A stretch of 64,000 nucleotides of DNA from Halonatronomonas betaini (GCF_015666175.1 NZ_JADPIE010000002.1:186001-250000); one strand, 5' to 3'; counted from the stretch's first letter, positions 51,002 through 60,164 are shown. Numbers and translations are program-made. Notes: generated by a model from the letters alone, not told the origin.

Positions 51002-52192
51002 TTAACTATAATATTTTGTATTTATATCGATATAGCCGTGGCTGAAATCGCAGGTCCAGATCTTTGCACTGGCATGACCGGCATTGAGATCGACATTTAT
51101 CAGTATTTCATTCTGGTTTAGTATATCTTTAGGAAAGTTATAGACTTTTTCGGCTGGACCGAAGATCTTATTGCCATTTAATTCAATTACCAGATCTGAT
51201 TTTGAGAAGTTATTGCTGGCTGAGCCGACTGCAGCAGCAATCCTGCCCCAGGACGGGGCTTCACCGAAGATAGCTGTCTTAACCAGCGGTGAATTGGCTA
51301 TCTTTCTGGCAATTTTCTCAGCCTCCTCTTCAGTCCTGACACCTGCAGTAACAACTTCGATAAATTTTGTGCAGCCCTCTCCATCTCTAACAATAGCCTG
51401 GGCCAGGAATTCGGCAAGCTCAGTCAATACTCTGACAAATTTATGGTAATCATTGCCTTTCTCAGTGATTTCAGGGTTGCCTGCCATACCACTGGCCATT
51501 ATGGCCGCCATATCATTGGTGCTTTGATCTCCATCAACGGTTATCTTATTAAATGATTTTGCGACTGCTTCTCTGAAAGCTGCATCTAAAAGTTCTGTCT
51601 TGATTGCTATATCTGTTGTGAAAAAGGCCAGCATTGTTGCCATATTAGGTTCTATCATCCCTGAGCCCTTGGCAACTCCGCCTATCTTTATTTCTCTGCC
51701 TCCAATTTCAAATTTAAAGGCTTTCTCTTTTATACTGGTATCTGTTGTTAGAATTGCTCTTGCAATCTCTGAACCTGAAGATTTATTTAATGAGGCTGCC
51801 GCTTGATCTATTCCAGGCTTGATTTTATCCATTGGAAGATTCTTGCCAATAATTCCTGTTGATGCTATAAGAATCTGTTCTTTATCAAGGCTTAATTTGC
51901 TAGCAGTCTTTTTTGCCATCTCGACTGTATCTAGCCAGCCCTGTTCACCGGTACAGGCATTGGCAATTCCACTATTTACAACAATTGCTTTTATTCTATC
52001 GGACTTAAGCTGTTCTCTACTAAATATTACCGGAGCTGCCTGGACTTCATTGGTTGTAAAGACTGCCACTGTTCTGGCCTCTTTTTCAGCATAGATAATT
52101 GCCAGATCAAGACTTGAATTTTTTACTCCTGTTTTAACTGCTGAACCTGCAAAACCTGACGGTGCAAGGATTCCACTATTTATGTCTTTCAT
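51002..52192 (-). CDS. argJ: Bifunctional ornithine acetyltransferase/N-acetylglutamate synthase
   Basis: A 396-residue enzyme that recycles the acetyl group from acetylornithine to glutamate. It self-cleaves at the conserved Thr in NMATMLAFF (about residue 184), giving two chains; KGSGMIEPNM before it and TVDGDQSTND after it are family segments. The protein starts at an ATG with AGGAGAG, 12 nt after argC. The bifunctional form would explain the lack of argA and argE in this operon, though the second activity cannot be proven by sequence alone. Confidence 0.94.
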   Translation of the reverse strand: MKDINSGILAPSGFAGSAVKTGVKNSSLDLAIIYAEKEARTVAVFTTNEVQAAPVIFSREQLKSDRIKAIVVNSGIANACTGEQGWLDTVEMAKKTASKLSLDKEQILIASTGIIGKNLPMDKIKPGIDQAAASLNKSSGSEIARAILTTDTSIKEKAFKFEIGGREIKIGGVAKGSGMIEPNMATMLAFFTTDIAIKTELLDAAFREAVAKSFNKITVDGDQSTNDMAAIMASGMAGNPEITEKGNDYHKFVRVLTELAEFLAQAIVRDGEGCTKFIEVVTAGVRTEEEAEKIARKIANSPLVKTAIFGEAPSWGRIAAAVGSASNNFSKSDLVIELNGNKIFGPAEKVYNFPKDILNQNEILINVDLNAGHASAKIWTCDFSHGYIDINTKYYS

Positions 52193-52204
52193 TATTATCT
52201 CTCC

Positions 52205-53236
52205 TTATATGTATCTTCCTGTTAATTCAAGGCCCATTTTTTCAGGATAGCCCTGATTTAGATTTAGATTCTGGACTGCCTGACCTGCTGAACCTTTAAT
52301 CAGGTTATCTATTGCAGCCATGATCACAACTTTTTTAGGCCCTACTTTCTTAACTGTTATATCACAATAATTTGATCCAGTTACATATTTAAGTTCCAAT
52401 TCTTTATCTTCAAAAATTCGAATAAATTCTTTCTGACTGTAAAATTTCTGATAGGTTTTAATTAAATCAAATCGTAATCTCTCTTCCTCTAAAATAGCGT
52501 AACAGGTAATCAGGATCCCACGTTTGACCGGTAAAAGATGAGGAGTAAAGATCAGATCAACCTCTTTCCCTGACCAGCCGACAAGTTTTTCAATAATCTC
52601 TGATTGATGGCGATGTTCCCCAACTTTGTAGGCTTTAAAGTTTTCTGCTGTTTCACAGAAATGGAGCTGCTGGCTGGGTTTTCTACCAGCCCCTGATACT
52701 CCTGATTTGGCATCTATTATTAGATTATCTGGACTGATTAAACCCTCTTTAATTAGTGGATATAGGGCCAGTATAGATGCTGTTGGATAACAGCCTGGAT
52801 TGGCTATCAGTCTGGCTGTGCTGATTGCTTTTTGATTTATCTCCGGTAAACCATAGACGGCTTCTGTTATTAACTCAGGGCTGAGATGCTGCTGATACCA
52901 GTTTTCATAGAGAGCCTGGCTCTGATATCTAAAATCTGCGCTGAGATCAATAACCTTTAAGCCGCTATTAATAAGCTCTGGCACTATCTCCATTGAAATA
53001 CCATGGGGAAGGGCTGTAAAGACAAGTTCTGACTTACTGGTAATATCAGCAATGTTAATACTTTTTAATTCCATTTTGAATTTATCTTTTAGATGGGGAT
53101 AAATCTCTGCAATTTCTCTGCCTGCAAAACTTTCTGAAGTTATCTGCTGAATTTTAACCTCTGGATGGGCTGCAAGTAGCCTGACTAACTCCATGCCAGT
53201 ATAACCTGTTGCTCCAATTATGCTTACATTAATCAT
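52205..53236 (-). CDS. argC: N-acetyl-gamma-glutamyl-phosphate reductase
   Basis: A 343-residue NADPH enzyme, third step of arginine synthesis. The nucleotide motif SIIGATGYTGMELVRLLAAH is at 5-24 and the catalytic Cys in ANPGCYPTASILAL at about 147; KSGVSGAGRKPS and HRHQSEI complete the site. It is the first gene of argCJBD and lies behind a T-box leader that ends 43 nt upstream. Confidence 0.95.
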   Translation of the reverse strand: MINVSIIGATGYTGMELVRLLAAHPEVKIQQITSESFAGREIAEIYPHLKDKFKMELKSINIADITSKSELVFTALPHGISMEIVPELINSGLKVIDLSADFRYQSQALYENWYQQHLSPELITEAVYGLPEINQKAISTARLIANPGCYPTASILALYPLIKEGLISPDNLIIDAKSGVSGAGRKPSQQLHFCETAENFKAYKVGEHRHQSEIIEKLVGWSGKEVDLIFTPHLLPVKRGILITCYAILEEERLRFDLIKTYQKFYSQKEFIRIFEDKELELKYVTGSNYCDITVKKVGPKKVVIMAAIDNLIKGSAGQAVQNLNLNQGYPEKMGLELTGRYI

Positions 53237-53278
53237 TATTATCTACTCCCTATTTATTTAAATTGATTTATAATCAAA

Positions 53279-53545
53279 AAAACCGTCTCCTGGCTGAATT
53301 TATCAGTCAGAAGACGGTTATATAATCCGCGGTACCACTTCATTTGTAAGTTATAGTTATGCTATAACTTACCTCTCTAGCCTTAACGGAGCTAGCGGAC
53401 CTCTTTAACATGGAGAGTATTTTAATTTCTCCCTATCTTTACAGAGGACTTCTCCAGAATACGAGTTCAGTTCATTCATCCATCGGTCTTGCACCATCAC
53501 CGATTCGCTAAAAAGGAGAGGAATGTTCTTACTTATTTCCTTCAT
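53279..53545 (-). promoter_or_regulatory. T-box leader, arginine type
   Basis: The minus-strand leader has a Stem I region (GAATCGGTGATGGTGCAAGA and GAACTCGTATTCTGGAG), the T-box GTGGTACCGCGGATT (about 53325-53342) whose bulge pairs with the tRNA end, and a terminator AACCGTCTTCTGACTG / CAGCCAGGAGACGGTT followed by TTTTTTT (53279-53320). Reading the triplet before ATTCTGGAG as the specifier gives CGT, an arginine codon, matching the operon it controls. Uncharged arginine tRNA would favour the antiterminator and turn argCJBD on. Confidence 0.85.
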
Positions 53546-53580
53546 TGAAGTTACAAGTATTTATTTCGGTTATTTTAAAT

Positions 53581-53609
53581 ATTATACAGCATAATCGTAT
53601 AAAATGCAA
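53581..53609 (-). promoter_or_regulatory. Promoter of argCJBD
   Basis: TTGCAT (53609-53604), 17-nt spacer, TATAAT (53586-53581) on the minus strand, about 35 nt before Stem I of the T-box. Confidence 0.75.
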
Positions 53610-53647
53610 TGGAAATCTATAAAAAATATTTTCTCTTCTTAAAATAG

Positions 53648-53974
53648 CTATAATTCTTCTATTATTTCTCTAAGGGTTGAATCTAATTTCTGCTTTAGCT
53701 GACTATAAATATCCATAAGTTCATATCCTTTAGAGGTTAACTCTGAGCCACCACCATCCTTGCCACCAACGGTTTTATTGATAACTTGAGTTCCGACTCG
53801 CTCTTCTATCTTCTTGACCTTACCCCAGGCAGTCCGATAGGACATATTCATCTCCCTGGCAGCCTGACTTAATGAGCCAGAATTTTTAACTTCAGTTAAA
53901 AGTCGATATAATCCAGGGCCGATAATCTGTTCTCCTCTATCATTTTCAAGCCAGCACCGAAAATTAGCTTTCAC
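53648..53974 (-). CDS. ModE-like winged-helix regulator
   Basis: A ~108-residue protein equal to the N-terminal DNA-binding domain of ModE: IGPGLYRLLTEVKNSGSLSQ, AAREMNMSYRTAWGKVKKIE and GGKDGGGSELTSKGYEL. The C-terminal oxyanion-binding (TOBE/MOP) domains of E. coli ModE are absent, so it would sense the oxyanion only indirectly or through another protein. The start is GTG 53974 (VKANFRCWLEND) with GGAGGG upstream; an earlier ATG lacks a ribosome site. It follows tupC by 91 nt, and probably regulates the tup genes. Confidence 0.85.
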   Translation of the reverse strand: MKANFRCWLENDRGEQIIGPGLYRLLTEVKNSGSLSQAAREMNMSYRTAWGKVKKIEERVGTQVINKTVGGKDGGGSELTSKGYELMDIYSQLKQKLDSTLREIIEEL

Positions 53975-54065
53975 AGTTAACCCTCCAATTAATTTTATCT
54001 CATTAAGCAACTTCCCAACTGGATAATTCAATCTGCTGAACTGATTAAATCATAATACTGTTAGA

Positions 54066-54803
54066 TTAATAAATTAATTCTCCATTTAAAAATTTCTCAG
54101 TTAGATTTCTCTCTGGATCATTAAAAAACTTGTCTTTCTTAGCTACTTCAATCATCTCTCCTTCATAGATCAGGCCTATTCTATCTGCCAGCCGTTTAGC
54201 CTGCATGATATTATGGGTAATCATTATAATTGTTTTGTCAGGCTTTTTTATATAACGTTCAATCATCTTTTCGATGATGCTAATATTTGAAGGATCTAGA
54301 TTAGAAGTTGGCTCATCAAGGAGGAGAACATCAGGTTCAAAGACAACTGCTCTGGCCATGGCTACCCGCTGGGCCTCGCCTCCTGAGAGTTTATCAGCCC
54401 TCTGGTCTTTTAGCTCATGGAGTCCCAGGTACTTGAGAAGTTCTTCAATTTCTAACGTTTTGGATTCGGTAATCTTAATTCCTCTTATTTTTAGCGGAAA
54501 GATCACATTCTTCCAGACTGATTGCTGGAGCAGGGCTGATCGTTGGAGGACTGTTGTAATTGAGCGTCTCTGTGAAAGATCAGGCAGAGTGCCATCTAAA
54601 TAACCATTGCCATTGTATTTTATTCTGCCTGAGCTCGGTTTTTCCAGAAAATTTAACAGTCTAAGCAATGTACTTTTACCAGCACCACTGGGGCCAACCA
54701 GACCAAAGATTTCACCGGTCTTAAATTCCAGTTCTCTGATATTTAAGATCTGCTTTTCATCATATATTTTACTGATATTTTCTAACCTATATGTAATAGA
54801 CAT
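54066..54803 (-). CDS. tupC: Tungstate ABC transporter ATPase
   Basis: A 245-residue ATP-binding subunit: Walker A GPSGAGKSTLLRLL (about 37-50), signature LSGGEAQRVAMARAV, Walker B VLLLDEPTSNLDPSN, and switch His MITHN. No C-terminal TOBE domain. It begins 4 nt after the tupB stop. With TupA and TupB it imports tungstate (or molybdate) into the cytoplasm. Confidence 0.88.
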   Translation of the reverse strand: MSITYRLENISKIYDEKQILNIRELEFKTGEIFGLVGPSGAGKSTLLRLLNFLEKPSSGRIKYNGNGYLDGTLPDLSQRRSITTVLQRSALLQQSVWKNVIFPLKIRGIKITESKTLEIEELLKYLGLHELKDQRADKLSGGEAQRVAMARAVVFEPDVLLLDEPTSNLDPSNISIIEKMIERYIKKPDKTIIMITHNIMQAKRLADRIGLIYEGEMIEVAKKDKFFNDPERNLTEKFLNGELIY

Positions 54804-54807
54804 TGTT

Positions 54808-55503
54808 TTAGTTCCGCTCCTTCTCCTGAAGATTGAGCATAAAGATATTTATAATAAATGTTATTGTTAAAAGAATTATACCAAGGGCTATTGCCAGGCC
54901 AAATCTGCCCTGCCTGGTTTCCAGCATGATAGCGGTTGTTAATACTCTGGTCTTCCCCCTAATATTTCCTCCGACAAGCATGACTGCCCCAACTTCTGAG
55001 ATAACTGCTCCAAAGCCAGCAATAATTGCTATTAGTGCTCCCAGTCTTGCCTCTTTAATAATTGTCCAGATCATTTGAAATCTGGTGACTCCCAGGGTCC
55101 TGAGCTGGAGCAGAAGGTTTTTATCTACCCCCATTACTGCTGTCATAATAAAACCTGCCACTAAAGGTAATGCAATTACTGTCTGAGCTACGACTATTGC
55201 TCTGGTTGTAAAGAGCCAATTCAAATCGCCTAAAGGGCCGGCATTGGAAAAAATTATGAATACAAATAGGCCAACAACAACTGGAGGAAAGCCCATTCCG
55301 GTATATAAGAAGGCAGTAATTATCTTTTTACCAGGGAAACTGGCCAGACCGAGAAATGTTCCTAAGGGTAGACCAATAAGCACAGAAAAAACCAGAGCTG
55401 TCCCGCTCACTCTAAGCGAGACAGCAATGATCTGCAAAACTTCTCTATCTAAACTGATTAATAATCTAAATGCTTCCTGAAAACCTTCAATTAATGTATC
55501 CAT
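54808..55503 (-). CDS. tupB: Tungstate ABC transporter permease
   Basis: A 231-residue membrane subunit with five to six helices (binding-protein-dependent permease type). The EAA-like loop NLLLQLRTLGVTRFQMIW and the family segments MGFPPVVVGLFVFI and GAVISEVGAVMLVGGNI are seen. It forms a homodimeric channel. Order tupA-tupB-tupC is the usual one. Confidence 0.88.
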   Translation of the reverse strand: MDTLIEGFQEAFRLLISLDREVLQIIAVSLRVSGTALVFSVLIGLPLGTFLGLASFPGKKIITAFLYTGMGFPPVVVGLFVFIIFSNAGPLGDLNWLFTTRAIVVAQTVIALPLVAGFIMTAVMGVDKNLLLQLRTLGVTRFQMIWTIIKEARLGALIAIIAGFGAVISEVGAVMLVGGNIRGKTRVLTTAIMLETRQGRFGLAIALGIILLTITFIINIFMLNLQEKERN

Positions 55504-55568
55504 TTATATCACCTAAATAAGATATTATTGTTCTTGATATAACAGCATCTGAAACTCTAGTAACTTAT

Positions 55569-56423
55569 TTATTCTTCACCAGAGAAAAACAATGGCTGGC
55601 CAAATGTGTCTATCCCAAACTCTCCAATTTTCTTCTGGATATCATCTCTTACCATAAAGTCAACTAGTTGCTGGGCTGCTTCATAATTTGCATTTTCAAA
55701 TACTTCTGGATTCAATGGAATTATTCCATATGGGTTATTCAGAGCTTCATCGCCTTTATATAAGATCTTTAAATTTGCTAACCCTTCTGCCATTGAGAGG
55801 AATGTTCCCCTGTCAGTCAAAGCATATCCAGCCATCTCATTGGCTGTTATTAAAGTTGAACCCATACCCTGGCCTAATGCATTGTACCAGCCTGTATCTT
55901 CAACATCTTCCAGGCCTGTCATCTCCCAGAGAGCAATTTCTTTAAGATAGGTTCCTGAATCGTCGCCTCTTGAGAGAAATCTAAGACTGCCATCATTACC
56001 GGCTTCATAAATGGCGGTCATTGCTGTCTCTATGTCTGCCCTTTCTCCAACAAGGTCACTTAGACCTGCTGGATCTTCTGGTGGCCCAACAATTACAAAA
56101 TCATTATACATAATATATGTTCTTTCGGTACCATAACCATCCTCAATAAATTCTTTTTCTAAGTCAGGTGCATGGACCATTAAAATATCTGCATCGCCTC
56201 TCCGGCCAATTTCTAGTGCCTGGCCGGTCCCAACAGCTACTACTTCAACTTCAATCCCTGTCTCTTCAGTAAAGATTGGAAGTAGTTCATCTAATAAACC
56301 ACTGTCCTCTGTGCTGGTGGTTGTTGCCAGCCTGATTGATTCTGCCTGTATCTCATGGCTCATAAATATTCCAACTCCGACTACAAGAGCAAAAATCAAA
56401 CCTGCTTTTAATAATTTTTTCAT
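55569..56423 (-). CDS. tupA: Tungstate-binding protein
   Basis: A 284-residue exported binding protein with a signal peptide (1-27, ending HEIQAES). The oxyanion motif TTTSTEDSGLLDELLPIF and GDADILMVHAPDLEKEF, with FLSRGDDSGTYLKEI, mark the TupA family, which binds tungstate far more tightly than molybdate in characterised members. Tungsten use suggests tungsten enzymes such as aldehyde ferredoxin oxidoreductase elsewhere in the genome. The gene heads the tupABC-modE unit. Confidence 0.88.
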   Translation of the reverse strand: MKKLLKAGLIFALVVGVGIFMSHEIQAESIRLATTTSTEDSGLLDELLPIFTEETGIEVEVVAVGTGQALEIGRRGDADILMVHAPDLEKEFIEDGYGTERTYIMYNDFVIVGPPEDPAGLSDLVGERADIETAMTAIYEAGNDGSLRFLSRGDDSGTYLKEIALWEMTGLEDVEDTGWYNALGQGMGSTLITANEMAGYALTDRGTFLSMAEGLANLKILYKGDEALNNPYGIIPLNPEVFENANYEAAQQLVDFMVRDDIQKKIGEFGIDTFGQPLFFSGEE

Positions 56424-56624
56424 AATATCACCTTTGCAATATATTAGACGCTATTTTATTAATAACATAACGCCTTGATAATTTATTCTTGATAATTGCT
56501 GAAATTCCTGCAAAAATTCCTCTATATTACTTAATAATATTTACTCCTCTGATATTACTTCAATAAAAACTTCAACTAATTCTGGATCAATTGATATATA
56601 ATATTTTTTCTGATAAAACCCGAC

Positions 56625-57938
56625 TTATAACTTATCTAAACCATTAATAAGACTGGCAATAGTCTTACTCCATCTTAATAGCTTTTCATCATCTCCAAAA
56701 TTTGCGGCTAGTTGCAGTCCTAAAGGCAAGCCTTTGTTATTATTACCTGCTGGAAGTGTGATTACCGGTAAGCAGCAGTTTGTCCAGGGTAAGTTCATTG
56801 CAGGATCCCCTGTTGAATTAATTCCTATAGGAGCGGGACCTGTCGCTGCCGGTGAAATGAAAATATCTATATTAGCTTCATTCATTGCCTCTTTAATTTC
56901 GATTTTTAATTTTAAACGTTGATCTCTGGCCTTATGATAATCATTTTCCTTTATTTTTAGTCCTTCTTCAATTAATTCAGCTGTTTCTCTTCTATATACT
57001 TCTGGATATTTTCTATACCAGTCTTTATGTGCTCTGGCAAATTCATAGGCTATCAGGGTTCTATGAAAATTGTTGATCTCCGCTATATTTTCTAGAATAG
57101 GTGATTTTTCTATTCTGTAACCTGCTTTCTGTAAAGTTAATTTGTTAGCCTTAAAGTTTTTTAGGGCTATTTTATCTGCCTGATTGAGGTATGCCTGATC
57201 AGGTTCTCCTAAAACAGGCTGGGATAACTCTTTAATATTTTTAAAATGCTTCGGGGATAATATGTTTTCAAATATCATTTCAGCTCCACTAACTGTCCTG
57301 GTGAAAAAACCTATCTGGTCTATAGTCTCTGAAAACTTTATAAAACCATCTGACGGAATTCTACCCTGGGTTGGTTTAAATCCTACTATACCACAGTAAG
57401 CTGCTGGCCTTATCACTGAACCAATTGTCTGGGTACCTAAAGCTAATGGGCAATAACCAGCAGCCACTGCTGCTGCCGAACCACTACTGGAACCTCCAGG
57501 AGTATGCTTGAGATTATTTGGATTTCTTGTTGGTCCAGGAGCAGAATGGGCAAATTCTGTAGTTACTGATTTGCCTAAAAAAATTACTCCCTGCGAACGG
57601 AGTTTTTTAATTAAGCTACCCTCATTTTCAGTAAGTAGATCCTGGTCTAATCTAGAACCGGCCCTGGTTTTAAAGCCTTCAAGATGGAATATATCTTTGA
57701 CAGCAACCAGAATGCCAAATAAATTAGGTTTAAAATTATTATTTTGGTGATTTTGTTTGAGTTCTATTATATCTTGTTCCAGTCTTATTTTTTTGTTCTC
57801 TTCTGGCAATAGAGCTGCAATTTTATCTTCTTTTTTATTTATAACTGCCAGTGAATGTTCAATTATTTCTTCTAATTTCAGGATATCATTATTTGAATTT
57901 TCGATTATATATGGGATATTGAACTCTTCTCTTTTCAT
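56625..57938 (-). CDS. Amidase signature-family hydrolase
   Basis: A ~437-residue amidase. The Ser-cisSer-Lys triad is intact: Lys in GILVAVKDIFHLEG (about 84), cis-Ser in GGSSSGSAAAVA and nucleophile Ser in GTQTIGSVIRP (about 176). It hydrolyses an amide bond in the cytoplasm; it is not part of gatCAB, since gatC and gatB are absent and the family segments differ. The GTG at 57947 falls inside the ribosome site GAGGTGAT, so ATG 57938 (MKREEFNIPYI) is the start. It lies opposite the tct genes, suggesting a common substrate such as an amide or N-acyl compound. Confidence 0.85.
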   Translation of the reverse strand: MKREEFNIPYIIENSNNDILKLEEIIEHSLAVINKKEDKIAALLPEENKKIRLEQDIIELKQNHQNNNFKPNLFGILVAVKDIFHLEGFKTRAGSRLDQDLLTENEGSLIKKLRSQGVIFLGKSVTTEFAHSAPGPTRNPNNLKHTPGGSSSGSAAAVAAGYCPLALGTQTIGSVIRPAAYCGIVGFKPTQGRIPSDGFIKFSETIDQIGFFTRTVSGAEMIFENILSPKHFKNIKELSQPVLGEPDQAYLNQADKIALKNFKANKLTLQKAGYRIEKSPILENIAEINNFHRTLIAYEFARAHKDWYRKYPEVYRRETAELIEEGLKIKENDYHKARDQRLKLKIEIKEAMNEANIDIFISPAATGPAPIGINSTGDPAMNLPWTNCCLPVITLPAGNNNKGLPLGLQLAANFGDDEKLLRWSKTIASLINGLDKL

Positions 57939-57947
57939 TTTTATCAC

Positions 57948-58426
57948 CTCAAAATTTTTTATGGAGTTACTTATAATCAGTTTAGATAAATTTAATCTTG
58001 CTATAAAATTTTATCATCTTAAACAAAAATAATTAATGAAAGTCAATAAAATAGGATTAAAAGAAATATAATAGATGTATAATAGAGGTTTTGTAGAGGT
58101 GTAGGAGGGATGTAAGAGGGGTGTAGGAGGGGTAGCGAATTGAAACTATCTTTTTTTGTTAAAAGAATATTGATTAAAAATCAATTAATATTATAGAGTA
58201 ATATTTATTTGCCTGGACTAGTAATTATCAATTAAAATATCATTCCCTTTATGGTTAGCTCATTCTAAGTCAGACACCTATATTTCTTTTGAATTAGTTC
58301 ATTATAATTTTAAAACAACTTATAATATTATACTATTTTTGAATATTATTAGCAACATTTCGAATGAAATGATAGCTAAAAAGATAATATAATTTGAAAA
58401 TATAATCATGATAGAAGGAGGAAAAC
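57948..58426. other. Long AT-rich gap with purine-rich repeats
   Basis: No gene of normal size. At 58093-58133 a run of G-rich units occurs: three 11-nt repeats of GTAGGAGGGRT (58101-58111, 58112-58122, 58123-58133), preceded by shorter related units (GTAGAGGT). The rest is AT-rich and should hold the promoters of the amidase and tct units. Confidence 0.6.
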
Positions 58427-58534
58427 GTGATCTTTTATAGAATAACTTTAATGTGGCAAAGGAAGATTGTATACAATAGACAAAGCCATTCTCTCCTGGG
58501 AGGTGATATTAAAATACGGCTAGAGCTCTTTTAA
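58427..58534 (+). CDS. Possible 35-residue leader peptide before tctC
   Basis: A GTG-started frame with a perfect AGGAGG ribosome site 5 nt upstream: MIFYRITLMWQRKIVYNRQS continuing to LLGGDIKIRLELF. It ends 53 nt before the tctC ATG. It has no known relatives that I recognise. It could be a leader peptide for the tct genes or only a chance frame; the ribosome site is the sole support. Confidence 0.25.
   Translation: MIFYRITLMWQRKIVYNRQSHSLLGGDIKIRLELF
58466..58477. promoter_or_regulatory. GntR/FCD-type operator before tctC
   Basis: ATTGTATACAAT is a perfect 12-bp palindrome of the kind bound by GntR-FCD regulators that often control tripartite carboxylate transporters. No such regulator gene is in the window. 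Confidence 0.5.
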
Positions 58535-58587
58535 TTCTTAGAATTTGAGTATAACAGTAGTAAAAAAATTAAAGGAGGAATTAACAA

Positions 58588-59574
58588 ATGAATAAGAAGT
58601 TTACATTAATTTTTGTAGCGATTTTTCTAATGGCAGCTATTTTTACTGCAGGTGAAATGCAGGCTGATGAACCCTGGGCTGCTCTAGAAGGTGAAAGCTT
58701 TGATTTAGTTGTCGGCTTTGATGCAGGTGGATCACATGACCTTTCAGCCAGGTATATTGCTGAAGCATTGGAAAAGATTGGCGTAGATGTCAGTGTTGTA
58801 AATATGCCAGGTGCTGTTGGCACTGAAGCTGCCTATCATGTAGCCTCTCAGGACCCAGATTCTAATATTTTATTCTGGGGCCATCCTCCAGTAATGATCT
58901 TTGAGCCTGCTGCCAGAGATATTGGTTATGAATATGATGACTTTGATGCAGTTGGAGCAATGGGGAGTCCTACCTTTGCTATTGGTTCAAGGGCAGGTGC
59001 ACCCTGGGAAGATCTTGATGAATTAAGAGCATATATAGACGAAAATCCAGGCGAAGTTATTGTTGGCGGTCAGGGAGAACTTCATATTATGCATTATGCA
59101 GTAGAAGCAATTTTACCACCTGATGAGTATGATTATAGGTATGTAGCATTTGCCGGTGGCGCTGATGTTGCTCTTAACTTAACTGGTGGCCATGCAGATG
59201 TTGGTCATTTAAGTCTATCAGCTGCTAAGCCTCTCCATGATGATGATGAATTAACTGTTATGGTTCATACATCAGCAGTTGCAGAGAGAGTAGATATGAT
59301 GCCTGATGTACCTAATGTAACTGAATTTGGTATTGATTTTACTGAGCCACATACATTAGCTGCCTGGGCTCCTGCAGGTACAGATGCAGAAACGAGAGAA
59401 GCTTTAAATGCTGCCTTAGCAGAGATAACCAATGATAATGATTTCTTAGAATCTATGGGTGATATGGGCTTTGTTGTATCCCATCATACTATTGAAGAAA
59501 CAGAAGAGTATTTTAATAGTGTAAGAGATGATTTATTACCTCAATTTATGGACTGGCTCGAAAGTAAGGAGTAA
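58588..59574 (+). CDS. tctC: Tripartite tricarboxylate transporter binding protein
   Basis: A 328-residue exported binding protein of the TctC (Bug) family with a signal peptide (1-26, ending EMQADE). Family marks: DLVVGFDAGGSHDLSARYIA (carboxylate loop), VNMPGAVGTEAAYHVASQDP and TEFGIDFTEPHTLAAWAPAG. It captures a carboxylate-bearing solute for the TctAB membrane pump. Strongly acidic. A hairpin follows the gene, as with the other two binding-protein genes here. The ribosome site is AGGAGG. Confidence 0.88.
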   Translation: MNKKFTLIFVAIFLMAAIFTAGEMQADEPWAALEGESFDLVVGFDAGGSHDLSARYIAEALEKIGVDVSVVNMPGAVGTEAAYHVASQDPDSNILFWGHPPVMIFEPAARDIGYEYDDFDAVGAMGSPTFAIGSRAGAPWEDLDELRAYIDENPGEVIVGGQGELHIMHYAVEAILPPDEYDYRYVAFAGGADVALNLTGGHADVGHLSLSAAKPLHDDDELTVMVHTSAVAERVDMMPDVPNVTEFGIDFTEPHTLAAWAPAGTDAETREALNAALAEITNDNDFLESMGDMGFVVSHHTIEETEEYFNSVRDDLLPQFMDWLESKE

Positions 59575-59591
59575 TAGAGTAGAAAGTAAGA

Positions 59592-59620
59592 TGCCCGGGG
59601 ATAACTCCCCGGGGTTTTAC
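59592..59620 (+). terminator. Hairpin between tctC and tctB
   Basis: CCCGGGG / CCCCGGG stem with a 6-nt loop followed by TTTTA, in the 64-nt gap. It probably reduces transcription of the membrane genes relative to the binding protein. Confidence 0.75.
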
Positions 59621-59638
59621 TAAAGTAGGAGGCTAATT

Positions 59639-60124
59639 ATGAATCAAAAAAGACTTACAATCAATGGGATTGTTGCTTTGATTTTAATATTGATTTTTTC
59701 GATTTTGTTTTACTGGAGCTTTAATATGCCATTGAGATCAGAAGAAGTTCTTATACCAAGAATATCTATTGGCATAATCCTTGCCGGTGCAATCATTATA
59801 TTTATTAGAGATTTAATTAGACCTGAATTTATTCCTGATTTAGATTCGAGATATACAATTCCAGGTATTATTCTAGTAGCTTTAGCACTTTATACTTATA
59901 TTTCTATGGTGCTCAACATAGGTCTAATTGTATCTACATTTTTAAATTTAGCTTTTTGGTGGATTATTATTGAATATATTGATACTAAAAAGAATAATCT
60001 CCAGAACGAACTAAAAAGTAGGATCATAAAAAAGTTGATTTTAGCTCTTTTAGTTACTGCTGCAGCTTATATTTTATTTATAACAATTATTTCTATGTAT
60101 ATGCCAAATACAATTTTATTTTAA
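59639..60124 (+). CDS. tctB: Tripartite tricarboxylate transporter small membrane subunit
   Basis: A 161-residue membrane protein with four helices, typical of TctB (low sequence conservation, order between tctC and tctA decides). It pairs with TctA. Ribosome site AGGAGG. Confidence 0.82.
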   Translation: MNQKRLTINGIVALILILIFSILFYWSFNMPLRSEEVLIPRISIGIILAGAIIIFIRDLIRPEFIPDLDSRYTIPGIILVALALYTYISMVLNIGLIVSTFLNLAFWWIIIEYIDTKKNNLQNELKSRIIKKLILALLVTAAAYILFITIISMYMPNTILF

Positions 60125-60164
60125 TATTTGAAAATATATTAGTGAGTATTGAGGAGGACAGAAT

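Noticed and set aside
58093-58133. CRISPR-like array
   Set aside because: Units are 11 nt without spacers; no cas genes in the window.
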